Part shown: positions 32,915 through 42,884 of the stretch, in pieces
How the letters are laid out: each line of letters starts with the position of its first letter
Numbering within the stretch: position 1 is the first letter of the stretch
From: Helichrysum umbraculigerum
Lineage: Eukaryota; Streptophyta; Magnoliopsida; Asterales; Asteraceae
NCBI GenBank assembly: GCA_949592205.1
Contig: CATIUR010000006.1
Span: 6,147,001-6,211,000 of the forward strand
Direction of reading: 5' to 3'
Length of the DNA: 64,000 bases
Program-made: the position numbers and the translations under genes
Notes under the pieces: model-generated
Seen by the model: the letters and a program-made list of their open reading frames with translations, nothing else
The model's database searches: none
Told to the model about the DNA's origin: nothing

Positions 32915-34150
32915 GTAAGTGTATTTCTCATTTTCATGTATAAACTTGAGTTGATTGGAATTAGGTTAGATTACATGTGCATGTGTAGAATTTGAGGTTA
33001 GATGATGTTCTTTGTTGTTGGGCAATGTTCATGAATGATATTAGAGGTCATTTACTGTGTAAATTCGTGTTTAGTATCTGAGATTGTGAATTTGGGGTTT
33101 TTGGTTCGAGCTGTTAGTGTTTTAGGTTTGGGTGTAGTTGCTGAAAAAGTGACAAACGCGATCCCAGCCATTATGTCGGATCGCGTTCCTTAATGTAAAT
33201 TTGGGTAAAATCGGGTTTTCTTCTTGGGAACGTGATCCCAGATCCTATTCCGGATCGCGTTTCACAGCGTAAAATGGTCACAGAATGATTTTGTTCCTTG
33301 TAACGCGATCTAGCTTCATTGTTTTCGGATCGCGTTAGTAAGTGTTAAATTGAGTCGGATAGATTTTGTTCTTTGGAACGCGATCCAAACCCTTAGCCCG
33401 GATCGCGTTTTCAAGTGTAAAACGGTAACAGAATGTTTTGAACTGGGCAACGCGATCCCACCACCCTAACCCGGATCGCGTTTGCTAGTTATAATCTGAC
33501 GAATTTGACAACTTGTGACTTGTGCACTTATGTTATTTAACTAATATTGAAAGTATAGTATATGCAATTATTTGACATTATATACATGATTAGATTGTAA
33601 CAAACTTGATACGAGAATCTAATTCGGGTTTTGATTGTGTTCTCAGATAAACCGTATACTCAATAAAAATAAGACCATTGAGTGGAGACGGTGATCGTCA
33701 GGGGTGAGTGGATCTTTGACTATTAGTCTAAGTCAGTTGTAACAAATTGGTTACAACGGGTACACCTGGTTATATTTTATATGATATACATATATTGATT
33801 ATGTTTACATTTTGCCATGATGATTTTTGAATATGTGAATTGTTCGGAGGTCAACCTGGATTGGGTTTGGGTACTAATACTTTGGACAACATAAGTGCTA
33901 TGTACATGTGTTGTTTATTGTAAGTATGTTGTATGTAGTATTAGTAACCAAACTATCGGTTTGGCCTTCAGTTGGTTTTAAGTGTTAGTTGGGGGCCATC
34001 GCGGCATGAGGGTACCTCAAGGACCACCGATCCTCTTGAAGTTATTTGTTTATGATGCTTTGCTGTAAACAATTGTTATCCTGAGTTAGGTTGATGGTAA
34101 TGATTTATTCACTTAGCTTTGTGCTAATCCCTCCTCCTCACTTCTTGCAG
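32915..34150 (+). other. Putative LTR-borne leader intron of T1
   Basis: The donor is CATTGTAAGTGTATTTC. The acceptor is CTCCTCCTCACTTCTTGCAG followed by GTTAAG. A branch-site-like GTGCTAATCC lies about 25 bases upstream at 34121. Length is 1236 bases. The inverted-repeat array lies inside. The donor, pyrimidine tract and acceptor persist in the 3' LTR (50890-52125). This is the most convincing splice pair in the window but remains a sequence-only inference. Confidence 0.5.
33155..33482. repeat. Five phased inverted repeats, AACGCGATCC / GGATCGCGTT
   Basis: Sites at 33155-33187, 33229-33261, 33302-33336, 33377-33409 and 33449-33482. Each has 10-bp arms AACGCGATCC and GGATCGCGTT around a non-conserved spacer of 13-15 bp. 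Start-to-start distances are 74, 73, 75 and 72 bp. Two sites carry one arm substitution each. The sequence between sites shows weaker similarity (GTAAAA...GTAACAGAATG), so the whole is a decayed 73-bp tandem repeat with strongly kept arms. Confidence 0.9.
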
Positions 34151-34432
34151 GTTAAGCTTTTGAATGTGGGTTGGCAAGAAGTCGGGTATTGATGGAATGT
34201 TTGACAGCTCACTCTGTTTATAAACATGTCATGGGTTTACCATTATGTTTTGTAATAAATAACACCTATCTTAATATTTGTAATTATTATGGTACTTTGG
34301 ATTTCAAACCATGTAATTGTGGATTGCCATTTTTGTTTGTAATACATGCAATCTATAATGTATGAATTTCAATATACGCTTCCGATCTGTTTTAAAAAAA
34401 AATGATCTTGTAATTTGAAGGGTGTTATAAAT

Positions 34433-34444
34433 TGGTATCAGAGC
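34433..34444 (+). other. T1 primer-binding site (initiator tRNA-Met)
   Basis: TGGTATCAGAGC follows the LTR end after AAT. The next bases (ATAGG) depart from the fuller match seen in the other elements. Confidence 0.85.
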
Positions 34445-34480
34445 ATAGGTTTGGGTGAATTGAACATGTGACAAGTGTTC

Positions 34481-37042
34481 TGTGACACCCCCAAATTCAA
34501 TGTTTTGCGGAAGCTCGATTTGGGTGTCACTAATCAATATACAAAGCACTTAAGATATAATGAACGACCACTATATGCGTCGTTTTAAACTTGTATTAAT
34601 AAAATAAACGTTTACATCAAAATAATGTTACATTAGCTCGGTTCCTGAAATTGAGAGATTACATGGCATAATTACTTTTACAAAATATAATAATGCAATC
34701 AAATCTCTAGTTGTATGTATGCTGACTCGAGCTAATAGTCCCTGCTTGTGCAGTCCACCTACTGCTGGGTACCTGTGATATATACTAAAATGGGTCAGCG
34801 AAAACGCGGGTGAGCTCACAGGTTTGTATGTCAATGTATAGTTGTAAGAACCGCAAGATTTATATTGAATTTAAAATGCAATTAAGTAAAATAAAAGTTA
34901 TACAATCCATGAGCACATAGTCTGAGCTTAACTTGATTTGTCAGGCCCAATTAAGGAAACCTAACTTGAAATGACTCCTACGAGTGTCTAATCCACACTC
35001 GTCTTCCCAAATGCTAATACATCCGTTTGACCGGTTAGTGCGTGCTAACCCGGATGAGGATTGTCAATCCCATATGATATCATATACTAACATTCACGCT
35101 AAAATATTAGAGACTATGCTATAGAGGACTTTAAATTGATTAGCGTGAAACTCATGTCGTATTTGAAAGTTGGCACTTGCGTTCTACTTGTAAAACAAAA
35201 CAGAGCAGTACTATCACACCCCTAGTTGTAAAAATAGTGAAAATGGGGCTATGAAACTCACCTGAGTCTTGAAGTGTTTAATTTAATAAACTTGAAGTAA
35301 TTAGCGGTGAATTGATGTCCAAAGACTTGAAACCTGAATGTGTCCACGACACTTGAATTGTTATTAATTGTACCGGTATCTCGAAAGACTACCATTTAAA
35401 TTGTTTGTTTAACTTGATGTCCAAATTACCCAGATTTGGTTGATTGTATTGTTACAAGTTACTTCGACGTGTTTGATTAAATTGATACAAGTTACAACGA
35501 CTTGTTTGATCTTTGAAGTATGTTTTGAAAACGCGTACGGCCCGTTGGTGATTAATTGTAATAATAGTCTTGATGTTATCACATTGATTTCGAAGCGTTA
35601 CACTTAGAAACACAAATTACATTATGTTTGAAAAGTTGTGTCGTATAATTGTTTTGAAGTTGTACAAGTTTGACACTTGGTGAAAAATGTGTTTACGGAA
35701 TCTAAGTACGGGGGTCCGTGGGCAGCGCCCCTGGTTAGCGGGGTCCAAGGGGTGGCAGCCCCTGGCGGGGTCCAAGGGGCAGAGCCCCTGGCTGGGGTCG
35801 AGCTTGGAAAATTTTTATTTCTACTATATTGCTTTAAGGAAAAACGCATCTAGACTTGAATTTGGGTGAAATCAAGTGATAAAATTTTGGTCTCGACACT
35901 TAGTAAAAAGTTGTAAATATTCTGTTTTATGCGTCACTTATAGCGACACTCATGGGTTTAGGCGACACTTAGGAAGTGTCGCATGAAATGACTGATTCTG
36001 AACAATGGCGTCACTTGTGCAAGTGACGCATAGAGTGCGACACTTGAGGAAGTGTCGGTTGTAAGTGTCGGTATAAAGGTCATGAGTCACTAAGGTGAGT
36101 GACGGATGAAATCAGGTTTGATTGTAGGCGTCACTTAGGCAAGTGACGCAAAATTAGGGCTTTTAGCGACACTCAATGCGTCACTTAAGTGACGCACGAA
36201 GTGACGCTATACTGCATGCTTCGTTGCGACACTTAAAGCTGTTGACGGGTTTTTGAGCCAAAAACGAGTTTTCCGACCATAGTTTGGTCCGATTCTTTTA
36301 CCCAACCCATATATGGACATTTTAAACATATATAAACAACTTTTATGTAAAAATGAGTGAAATCGGAGAGTTTCGGGTTTTTGTCAGAAACTTACGCGGT
36401 GTCGAAATGAAAATCCGGAAAGATGAGGTTGTAGATCGTTGCGAGGTGATTCTTTTTCTCCAAAATCTTCGAGATTTCGGCGGCGTTTGGTGGTGTAATT
36501 TGGCGTTTTAGTGTGATGAAGATGGTGGGTTTTTGAGAGAAAATTTGAGAAAGAGAGAGAAGAGAAAAGTGAGAAATGAAGAATGGGGAGTGGGTTCCCC
36601 CATTTTGGGCAGATTTTGGTGGGGTCCACAGTTGTGGGCTTCACCAATTTTTGTTCCCTGCGTTCGCGCTCCGTGTGGTGTTCGTTTTTCTCGGTCGTTT
36701 AAACGTTAAATATTAATTTTATTCGTTTAAATTTAAGTTTTAAAATACGAATTATTATCCAATATTTTTGTCAAAGTATTTTACCAAATACTTAATAGTT
36801 GCGTTATAAAATGTAACGTTAACTTGTTTTGTTTGTTTGCGCGTTTAATAATTTAATCGCGTAGGCTTTGTTTGCACGATACGGAAATGAATACAAAATA
36901 TCATTAAATAAAGTAGTATTTTGGATGTAATTGTGTTATTAAATAATCTTATATTATTTAATTAAATTGTCCACCAACGTCCGTATTTACCGGAACCGAA
37001 TTACATTCGATCGAAACTTGTACGATTTAATCAAATCGTATA

Positions 37043-37119
<77 letters not shown>

Positions 37120-37224
37120 CAATATATATTAATTAATACACAAATTAGCCTAACACAGAACTAATTACATGTATTAAAACTTGATTAGGCACTGATTACT
37201 AGTCCTAATTTGACGGGTGTCACA
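34481..37224 (-). repeat. T2 3' LTR (left copy)
   Basis: On the minus strand it starts TGTGACACCCG and ends GGGTGTCACA. It contains the dyad array at 35935-36240, a GC-rich duplicated stretch around 35710-35800 (GGGGTCCAAGGG repeated), and a long TA tract. Confidence 0.93.
35935..36240. repeat. Dyad array with two interchangeable arm types (T2 LTR)
   Basis: Inverted repeats at 35962-35982 (GCGACACTT / AAGTGTCGC), 36008-36029 (GCGTCACTT / AAGTGACGC), 36037-36057 (GACACTT / AAGTGTC), 36086-36103 (GTCACT / AGTGAC), 36128-36149 (GCGTCACTT / AAGTGACGC) and a perfect 20-bp palindrome at 36177-36196. The GTCAC and GACAC arm types differ, but each is matched by its own complementary partner. The other LTR holds the same array at about 44335-44640. 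Confidence 0.88.
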
Positions 37225-37242
37225 TTCTCCCCCTGTTAGAAG

Positions 37243-37259
37243 AATTTCGTCCCGAAATT
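37243..37259 (-). promoter_or_regulatory. Pre-PPT hairpin of T2
   Basis: AATTTCG-TCC-CGAAATT lies 18 bases inside the LTR junction on the plus strand, between the gag-pol stop (which it touches) and the polypurine tract AACAGGGGGAGAA. Counterparts exist in G1 (12373), N1 (27450) and T1 (50383). Confidence 0.6.
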
Positions 37260-40200
37260 TAAGTTGAAGTCGCGTTTGAAGTAGCATCAGTGAATAATTG
37301 AGGATACTTGAGTCTCATTTGATCTTCCCGTTCCCAGGTGAATTCCGGACCGCGCCGCGAATTCCAGCTAACCTTGACGATGGGAATACGACTTTGCTTG
37401 AGTTGTTTGACCTCACGGTCCATGATTTCGGCGGGTTCTTCAACGAAGTGAAGTTTGTCATCAACTCGAATTTCATCGAGTGGAATGATAAGTGTCTCAT
37501 CAGACAGACACTTCTTCAAATTTGAAATATGAAAAGTAGAATGCACGCTGCTAAGCTCGGCCGGCAGCTGCAATCGATATGCCACTGGACCTATCCTTTC
37601 GAGGATCTCAAAAGGTCCGATGTATCTTGGGTTTAGTTTACCGCGTTTGCCGAAACGAATGACACCTTTCCAAGGTGAAACCTTGAGTAGTACTCGATCC
37701 CCAACTTGGAACTCGAGTGGTTTGCGTCTCACGTCAGCATAACTTTTCTAACGATCACGTGCGGCTTTGAGTTTGTTTTGAATTTCGACTATTTTCTCGG
37801 TTGTTTCGTGAATGATTTCCGGACCCGTGAGTTGGCTATCCCCAACTTCGGTCCAACAGATAGGCGATCGGCACTTACGACCGTACAGTGCCTCGAAAGG
37901 TGCAGCCTTGATGCTGGTATGGTAACTATTGTTGTACGAAAACTCGCACAATGGTAGGTGTCATTCCCAGTTTACACCGAGGTCAACTACGCAGGCACGT
38001 AGCATGTCTTCAAGTGTTTGAATTGTTCGTTCACTTTGGCCATCGGTTTGAGGATGATATGCGGTACTCATATCGAGACGGGTACCCAATGACTTTTGAA
38101 GCGATTGCCAAAATTGAGATGTGAAACGGCTATCCCCATCAGAGATAATCGAGATTGGAACGCCATGACGGGTTACAATTTCCTTGAGATATATTTGAGT
38201 GAGACGTTCCATTTTGTCGGTTTCTTTGATCGCTAGGAAGTGAGCTGACTTGGTGAGACGATCGACGATCACCCAAATGGTATCGTAACCGCTCGATGAC
38301 TTTGGTAGTTTGGTTATGAAATCCATGGCAATTTGTTCCCATTTCCATTCAGGAATGTCGGGCTGTTGAAGTAAACCAGAAGGTTTTTGATATTCGGCTT
38401 TGACTTTCGAGCAAGTAAGACACTTGCTGACATACGTGGCGATTTCGGCTTTCATGTTCGGCCACCAATAAAAATCCTTGATGCCGTGATACATTTTGTC
38501 GGATCCCGGATGGATGGAATATTTAGACTTGTGAGCTTCATCCATCACCAAGTCTCGCAGGTTCCCAAAACTAGGCAACCAGATTCGGTTTGAGAAGCAC
38601 CTAACTCCGTTAGGTTTGATTTCAAATTGTTTATCCATGCCTCGCAAGGCTTTGTTTTTGATGTTATCGGGTTTCAAGGCTTCGAGTTGAGCAGTGAGAA
38701 TTTGAACGTTTAAATTGTTGTGAATGGTCATACTGAGGGCTCGGACCCGAAGTGGTTTCACTCGCTCTTTCCGACTGAGGGCATCAGCAACAACATTTGC
38801 TTTGCCTGGATGATATTTGAGTTCGCAGTCGTAATCGGTAAGCAACTCGACCCATTGACGTTGCCTCATGTTGAGATCCTTCTGATCGAATATGTGTTGG
38901 AGACTTTTGTGGTCTGTAAAGATTGTGCACCTAGTGCCGTAGAGGTAATGTCTCCAAATTTTGAGGGCGAAAACGACGGCTCATAACTCGAGGTCGTGGG
39001 TGGTGTAATTCTTTTCATGAATCTTGAGCTGTCGTGAAGCATAAGCTATGACTTTGTCTCGTTGCATAAGCACGCAACCGAGACCTTGATGAGAAGCATC
39101 GCAGTATACCACGAAGTCATCGGTGCCCTCGGGTAGTGATAGAATAGGAGCACTGCAAAGCTTTTGTTTTAATAGTTGGAATGCCGACTCTTGTTTATCA
39201 GTCCAGTCAAACTTTTTGTCTTTCTGGGTCAGAGTCGTGAGTGGTAAGGCTATTTTGGAGAAATTTTCGATGAATCGCCGATAGTACCCAGCAAGACCCA
39301 AGAATTGACGTACTTCAGTTGCAGTGGTGGGTGCTTGCCAGTCTTTGATAGCCTCGATTTTTGACGGATCAACGTGGATTCCCTGACTGTCGATCACGTG
39401 ACCAAGGAATTGAACGGTTTGAATCCAGAACTCACACTTAGAGAATTTGGCGTAAAGCTCCTCGTGTCTAAGTAGTTCTAAGATGATTTTGAGGTGTTGC
39501 GCATGTTCTTGCTCGTTGCGCGAGTAAATGAGTATGTCATCGATGAAGACAATGACAAACTTGTCAAGGTAAGGTTTACACACCCGATTCATAAGGTCCA
39601 TGAATACCGCCGGTGCGTTGGTTAGGCCGAATGGCATCACTTGGAATTCATAATGCCCATAGCGGGTTCGGAAAGCGGTTTTTGGAATGTCGGCATCGCG
39701 AACACGCAATTGGTGGTAACCGGATCGGAGATCAATCTTTGAATAACAACTCGATCCTTGAAGTTGGTCGAACAAATCATCGATTCGAGGAAGTGGATAC
39801 CGGTTCTTGACAGTTAACTTGTTCAACTCTCGGTAGTCAATACACATTCGAAAAGAACCGTCTTTCTTCTTAACAAATAGGACCGGAGCTCCCCAAGGTG
39901 AAGAACTCGGCCTGATAAATCCTCGTTCCAGGAGTTCCTGTAATTGGGTGGACAACTCCTGAAGTTCGGATGGAGCTAAACGGTATGGTGCTCGGGCCAC
40001 AGGCGCAGCACCTGGTACAAGATCGATTGAGAACTCAACCTGTCTTGGTGGTGGTAGACCAGGTAGTTCTTCGGGAAAGACTTCTGGAAAGTCTCGTACA
40101 ATTGGAACATCCTCAAGTCGTTTCTCCTCCGATTTTTTCTCCATGATATGCGCGAGGATTGCTGGATAACCCTTTCTCAGGAATTTCCGGGTTTTTAGGC

Positions 40201-41707
40201 AAGATATGATGTTAAGCCTCGTCCCACCGGTCTCCCCTTGTATGACCAAAGTTCTACCGACGGCGAGAGGTATGCGAACAATTTTGTCATGGCAAATGAT
40301 TTCGGGGCGATGTTTGGATAACCAGTCCATGCCTACGATGACATCAAAACTTCCTATCTCAACAGGCATAAGATCTATGGAGAAGATTTCGTCAGCTAGA
40401 TTTAAAGTGCAATTAGGTATCACACTATTGGTTTCTATCAATTTGCCATTTGCTAGCTCTACGGTGTACTTAACGTCTAAAGCAACAGGTGTGATGTCAA
40501 GTAGAGGGCAAAATTCATCGGAAATAAAACTTCTATCGGCACCAGTATCAAACAGAATAGAAGCAGTTAAATTGTTGAGGAGGAACATACCCGTGACCAC
40601 ATTCGGGTCCTGACGGGCATCCCCTGAGTTGATCACGAATGCGCTACTTTTGGCGTTGTTGTTGTTGTTGCGGTTGTTGTTGTTGCCCTTATTCTTCAAT
40701 TTTGGGCACGTATCCCTAAAGTGTCCTGGGTTCCCACATTCAAAGCAGGACTTAGGTTGTCGGGCATTTTTGTCAGAGGGGTTGTTGTTGGATCTGGGGG
40801 CTCGGCAATCCTTAGTCGAATGCCCGTACCTCCTGCAGTTGTTGCAAGGAGTACCGCACTGACCAAAGTGGTGATAGTTACACTTGGGACAATAAGGCCT
40901 GTCCCCGGTGTAGCTGCGGTTGGATTCAGAGTTGGTGGTGTAGACTTGGATGGCGTTGTTTTTCTTGTTTGAGTTGTGGTGGTGTTCAGTGGATTTGCGT
41001 TTGTTGTTGTTAGAGGATGAGGTGTTGGAAGCCCCACGGCTGACAACTAGGGCCATGAGTTCGTGGGCCAATCGAATGGCACTTTCAGTGGTGGTTGGTT
41101 TGGATGAGGCGACATTTCCCTGGATGCTCTCAGGGAGTCCGCGGATGTATCTCTTGATACCCTTACTTTCCGGTTCAACCAAACTTGGGCATAGTAAGGC
41201 AAACTGCTGAAATTTGGTGGTATATTCAGCGACATCATTTCCCTGCACTGCCAGGTGCCAGAATTCTTCTTCCAGTCTATGCAGCTCTTCTTCAGGACAG
41301 TATTTTTCTGTCAGCTTCTTCTTCAGTTCGGCCCAAGGAAGCCGATTTGCAACCTCAAGGCCTACAGAGTTTGCGTGGGTTTTCCACCACGTGAGTGCAC
41401 CTTCCTGAAAGGTGTAAGCAGCGAATTTGACCTTGTTGTTCTCAGTGCAGTCGCAGAGACTGAAAACATATTCCATACGCTCAATCTAACGGATCAAGCC
41501 AATGGCACCTTCCGTGCCCTTGAAATACAGTGGTTTACAGCTGAGAAAATCCTTGTAGGAACAAGGCTTGACAGCAGGAGTGGTGGTGGTACTGACTGTT
41601 TCCTCAGTCGTTCGGGTTGAATCCCGAGCAGCCAAGGCATCAGCTACGGCCCGAGTAACGGCAGCAGCGAGTTCAGCTTCACTGTAACTCTTTTTCTTCG
41701 GCGGCAT
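37259..41707 (-). pseudogene. gag-pol: T2 gag-pol (one frame, four nonsense codons)
   Basis: One frame of about 1480 codons from ATG 41707 (MPPKKKSYSEAEL) to the stop at 37259-37261. Domains in order: gag core; knuckles CNNCRRYGHSTKDC and CFECGNPGHFRDTC; protease FDTGADRSFIS (about 40550); reverse transcriptase with FIDD at about 39540; RNase H (VVYCDASHQGLG); integrase with HHCC zinc site, catalytic MDF, ISDGDSRF and SERTIQT; a C-terminal GPEFTWEREDQM segment typical of a chromodomain. In-frame stops at 41486-41488 (TAG), 38981-38983 (TGA), 37961-37963 (TGA) and 37748-37750 (TAG). No frameshift. All catalytic residues I can see are kept. Confidence 0.92.
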
Positions 41708-42008
41708 GGTTCTTCAAGAAAAGAAACAATAGGTATGTAAGAAATTGTACCAGAATGATAATTGTGGTAGATGTATGTATTAAAGCGACAATATACACAT
41801 CACAAGTGTAATAGTTCCATAATATAGATTTAAATCGAAAGAAATTGTCAATTGATATTACGTTGTTAAACGATTACAGACAATTTCGAGTTTGTTGAAT
41901 TCAAAAGTTACAAACTTAGATATTGTGCCAAAAGTTCCGGGAATTGCTTCATCCGGTCAAATTACATTAATCCTACGAAAGCGTTATCGAGTGCAGATTC
42001 AGCCTAAG

Positions 42009-42503
42009 CTAATTATGACGAATATTGAGTTGTGGTATTAAGGCAGTGAGACGGTCAACGGACTCTGCAAGTCGGCTAACCATTCTGAGTGCCTCCTCGG
42101 TTTCCCTCAGGCGTGTCTCGCACTGAGTCAACCTTGATCGCAGGATAGTGATTTCGTTGTGATTGTCAGTCACTTGATTGTGGACGATCTCCATGGTCTC
42201 GATGGTCTCACCCACTCGATTTTCGAGAACGTTCATATTGTTGATAGTGTTTTCATGGTCCTCAAAGACCTGAGCAACTTGTCCCATTAGGGTGAGTGTC
42301 CAGTTTTCTCGGGTCTCTTGCAACTCGATGTCCATGTCACGCAGTTGTTGCTCATGACGGTGTAGCCTAGCGGCCAAGTCTGTTAGTGTGAATTGATTGG
42401 GGTATGGGCCCGCTCGAGGCAACCTGGGGTTCCTCCTAGCTACCCTTGAACTTTGTGATTCGTACGAATGGGAATGGGATGAGTTTGGTGGTGTGTTTGC
42501 CAT
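42009..42503 (-). CDS. T2 accessory protein, predicted coiled coil
   Basis: A 165-codon frame from MANTPPNSSHSHSYES (an in-frame ATG at 42524 would add seven residues; the later one is preferred by analogy with N1). The first 40 residues are Ser/Arg-rich. From about residue 40 on there are heptad-like leucine and valine positions with many charged residues (LAARLHRHEQQLRDMDIEL...), so a coiled coil is likely. It lies between primer site and gag on the same strand and is intact. A related split frame exists in N1. I do not recognise the family; it may aid particle assembly or RNA handling, but this is a guess. Confidence 0.7.
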   Translation of the reverse strand: MANTPPNSSHSHSYESQSSRVARRNPRLPRAGPYPNQFTLTDLAARLHRHEQQLRDMDIELQETRENWTLTLMGQVAQVFEDHENTINNMNVLENRVGETIETMEIVHNQVTDNHNEITILRSRLTQCETRLRETEEALRMVSRLAESVDRLTALIPQLNIRHN

Positions 42504-42868
42504 TCTGAGATAGAACGTTAGCAATTGTGAGGCCTATATTCATATAATATATATATAATATAGCCTAAGTTTGAATTGAGGCTTACTTATGTATATAGAG
42601 ATATATCACATAACCGCCTATTAAGTGTCTAACACAGACAAGTTTTAAGTCCCGTTTCTCTCGAGGTCAGAGTCAACTAGTGTATCCTGTTCAGCCATAA
42701 CTTCCTTCAGATCTTACATCATCTTTATTTAATTGTACATAGTTGATCAAGCTATGTTAAATTAAACTCGTATGCTGTAATCTCTGAACTGGTTATACCT
42801 AATAGGGAATACCGCCTAACGGTCATAGTCTAGGTCCACTAAATGCAACCTAGTTCACTATAACCTTA

Positions 42869-42881
42869 GGCTCTGATACCA
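42869..42881 (-). other. T2 primer-binding site (initiator tRNA-Met)
   Basis: The minus strand reads TGGTATCAGAGCC three bases after the 5' LTR end. Confidence 0.9.
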
Positions 42882-42884
42882 ATC

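Larger units (their letters stand above)
32446..34429 (+). repeat. T1 5' LTR
   Basis: It is 1984 bp. Its terminus is TATA rather than the canonical CA, three bases before the primer site, the same spacing as in N1 and T2. A CT-rich leader-like stretch (about 32735-32914) precedes a GTAAGT donor; the phased inverted-repeat array follows. Small open frames such as 32765-32995 recur in the other LTR and look incidental. Confidence 0.9.

Noticed and set aside
36967..37164. Open frame through the TA repeat (poly Ile-Tyr)
   Set aside because: A pure product of the microsatellite in the T2 LTR.
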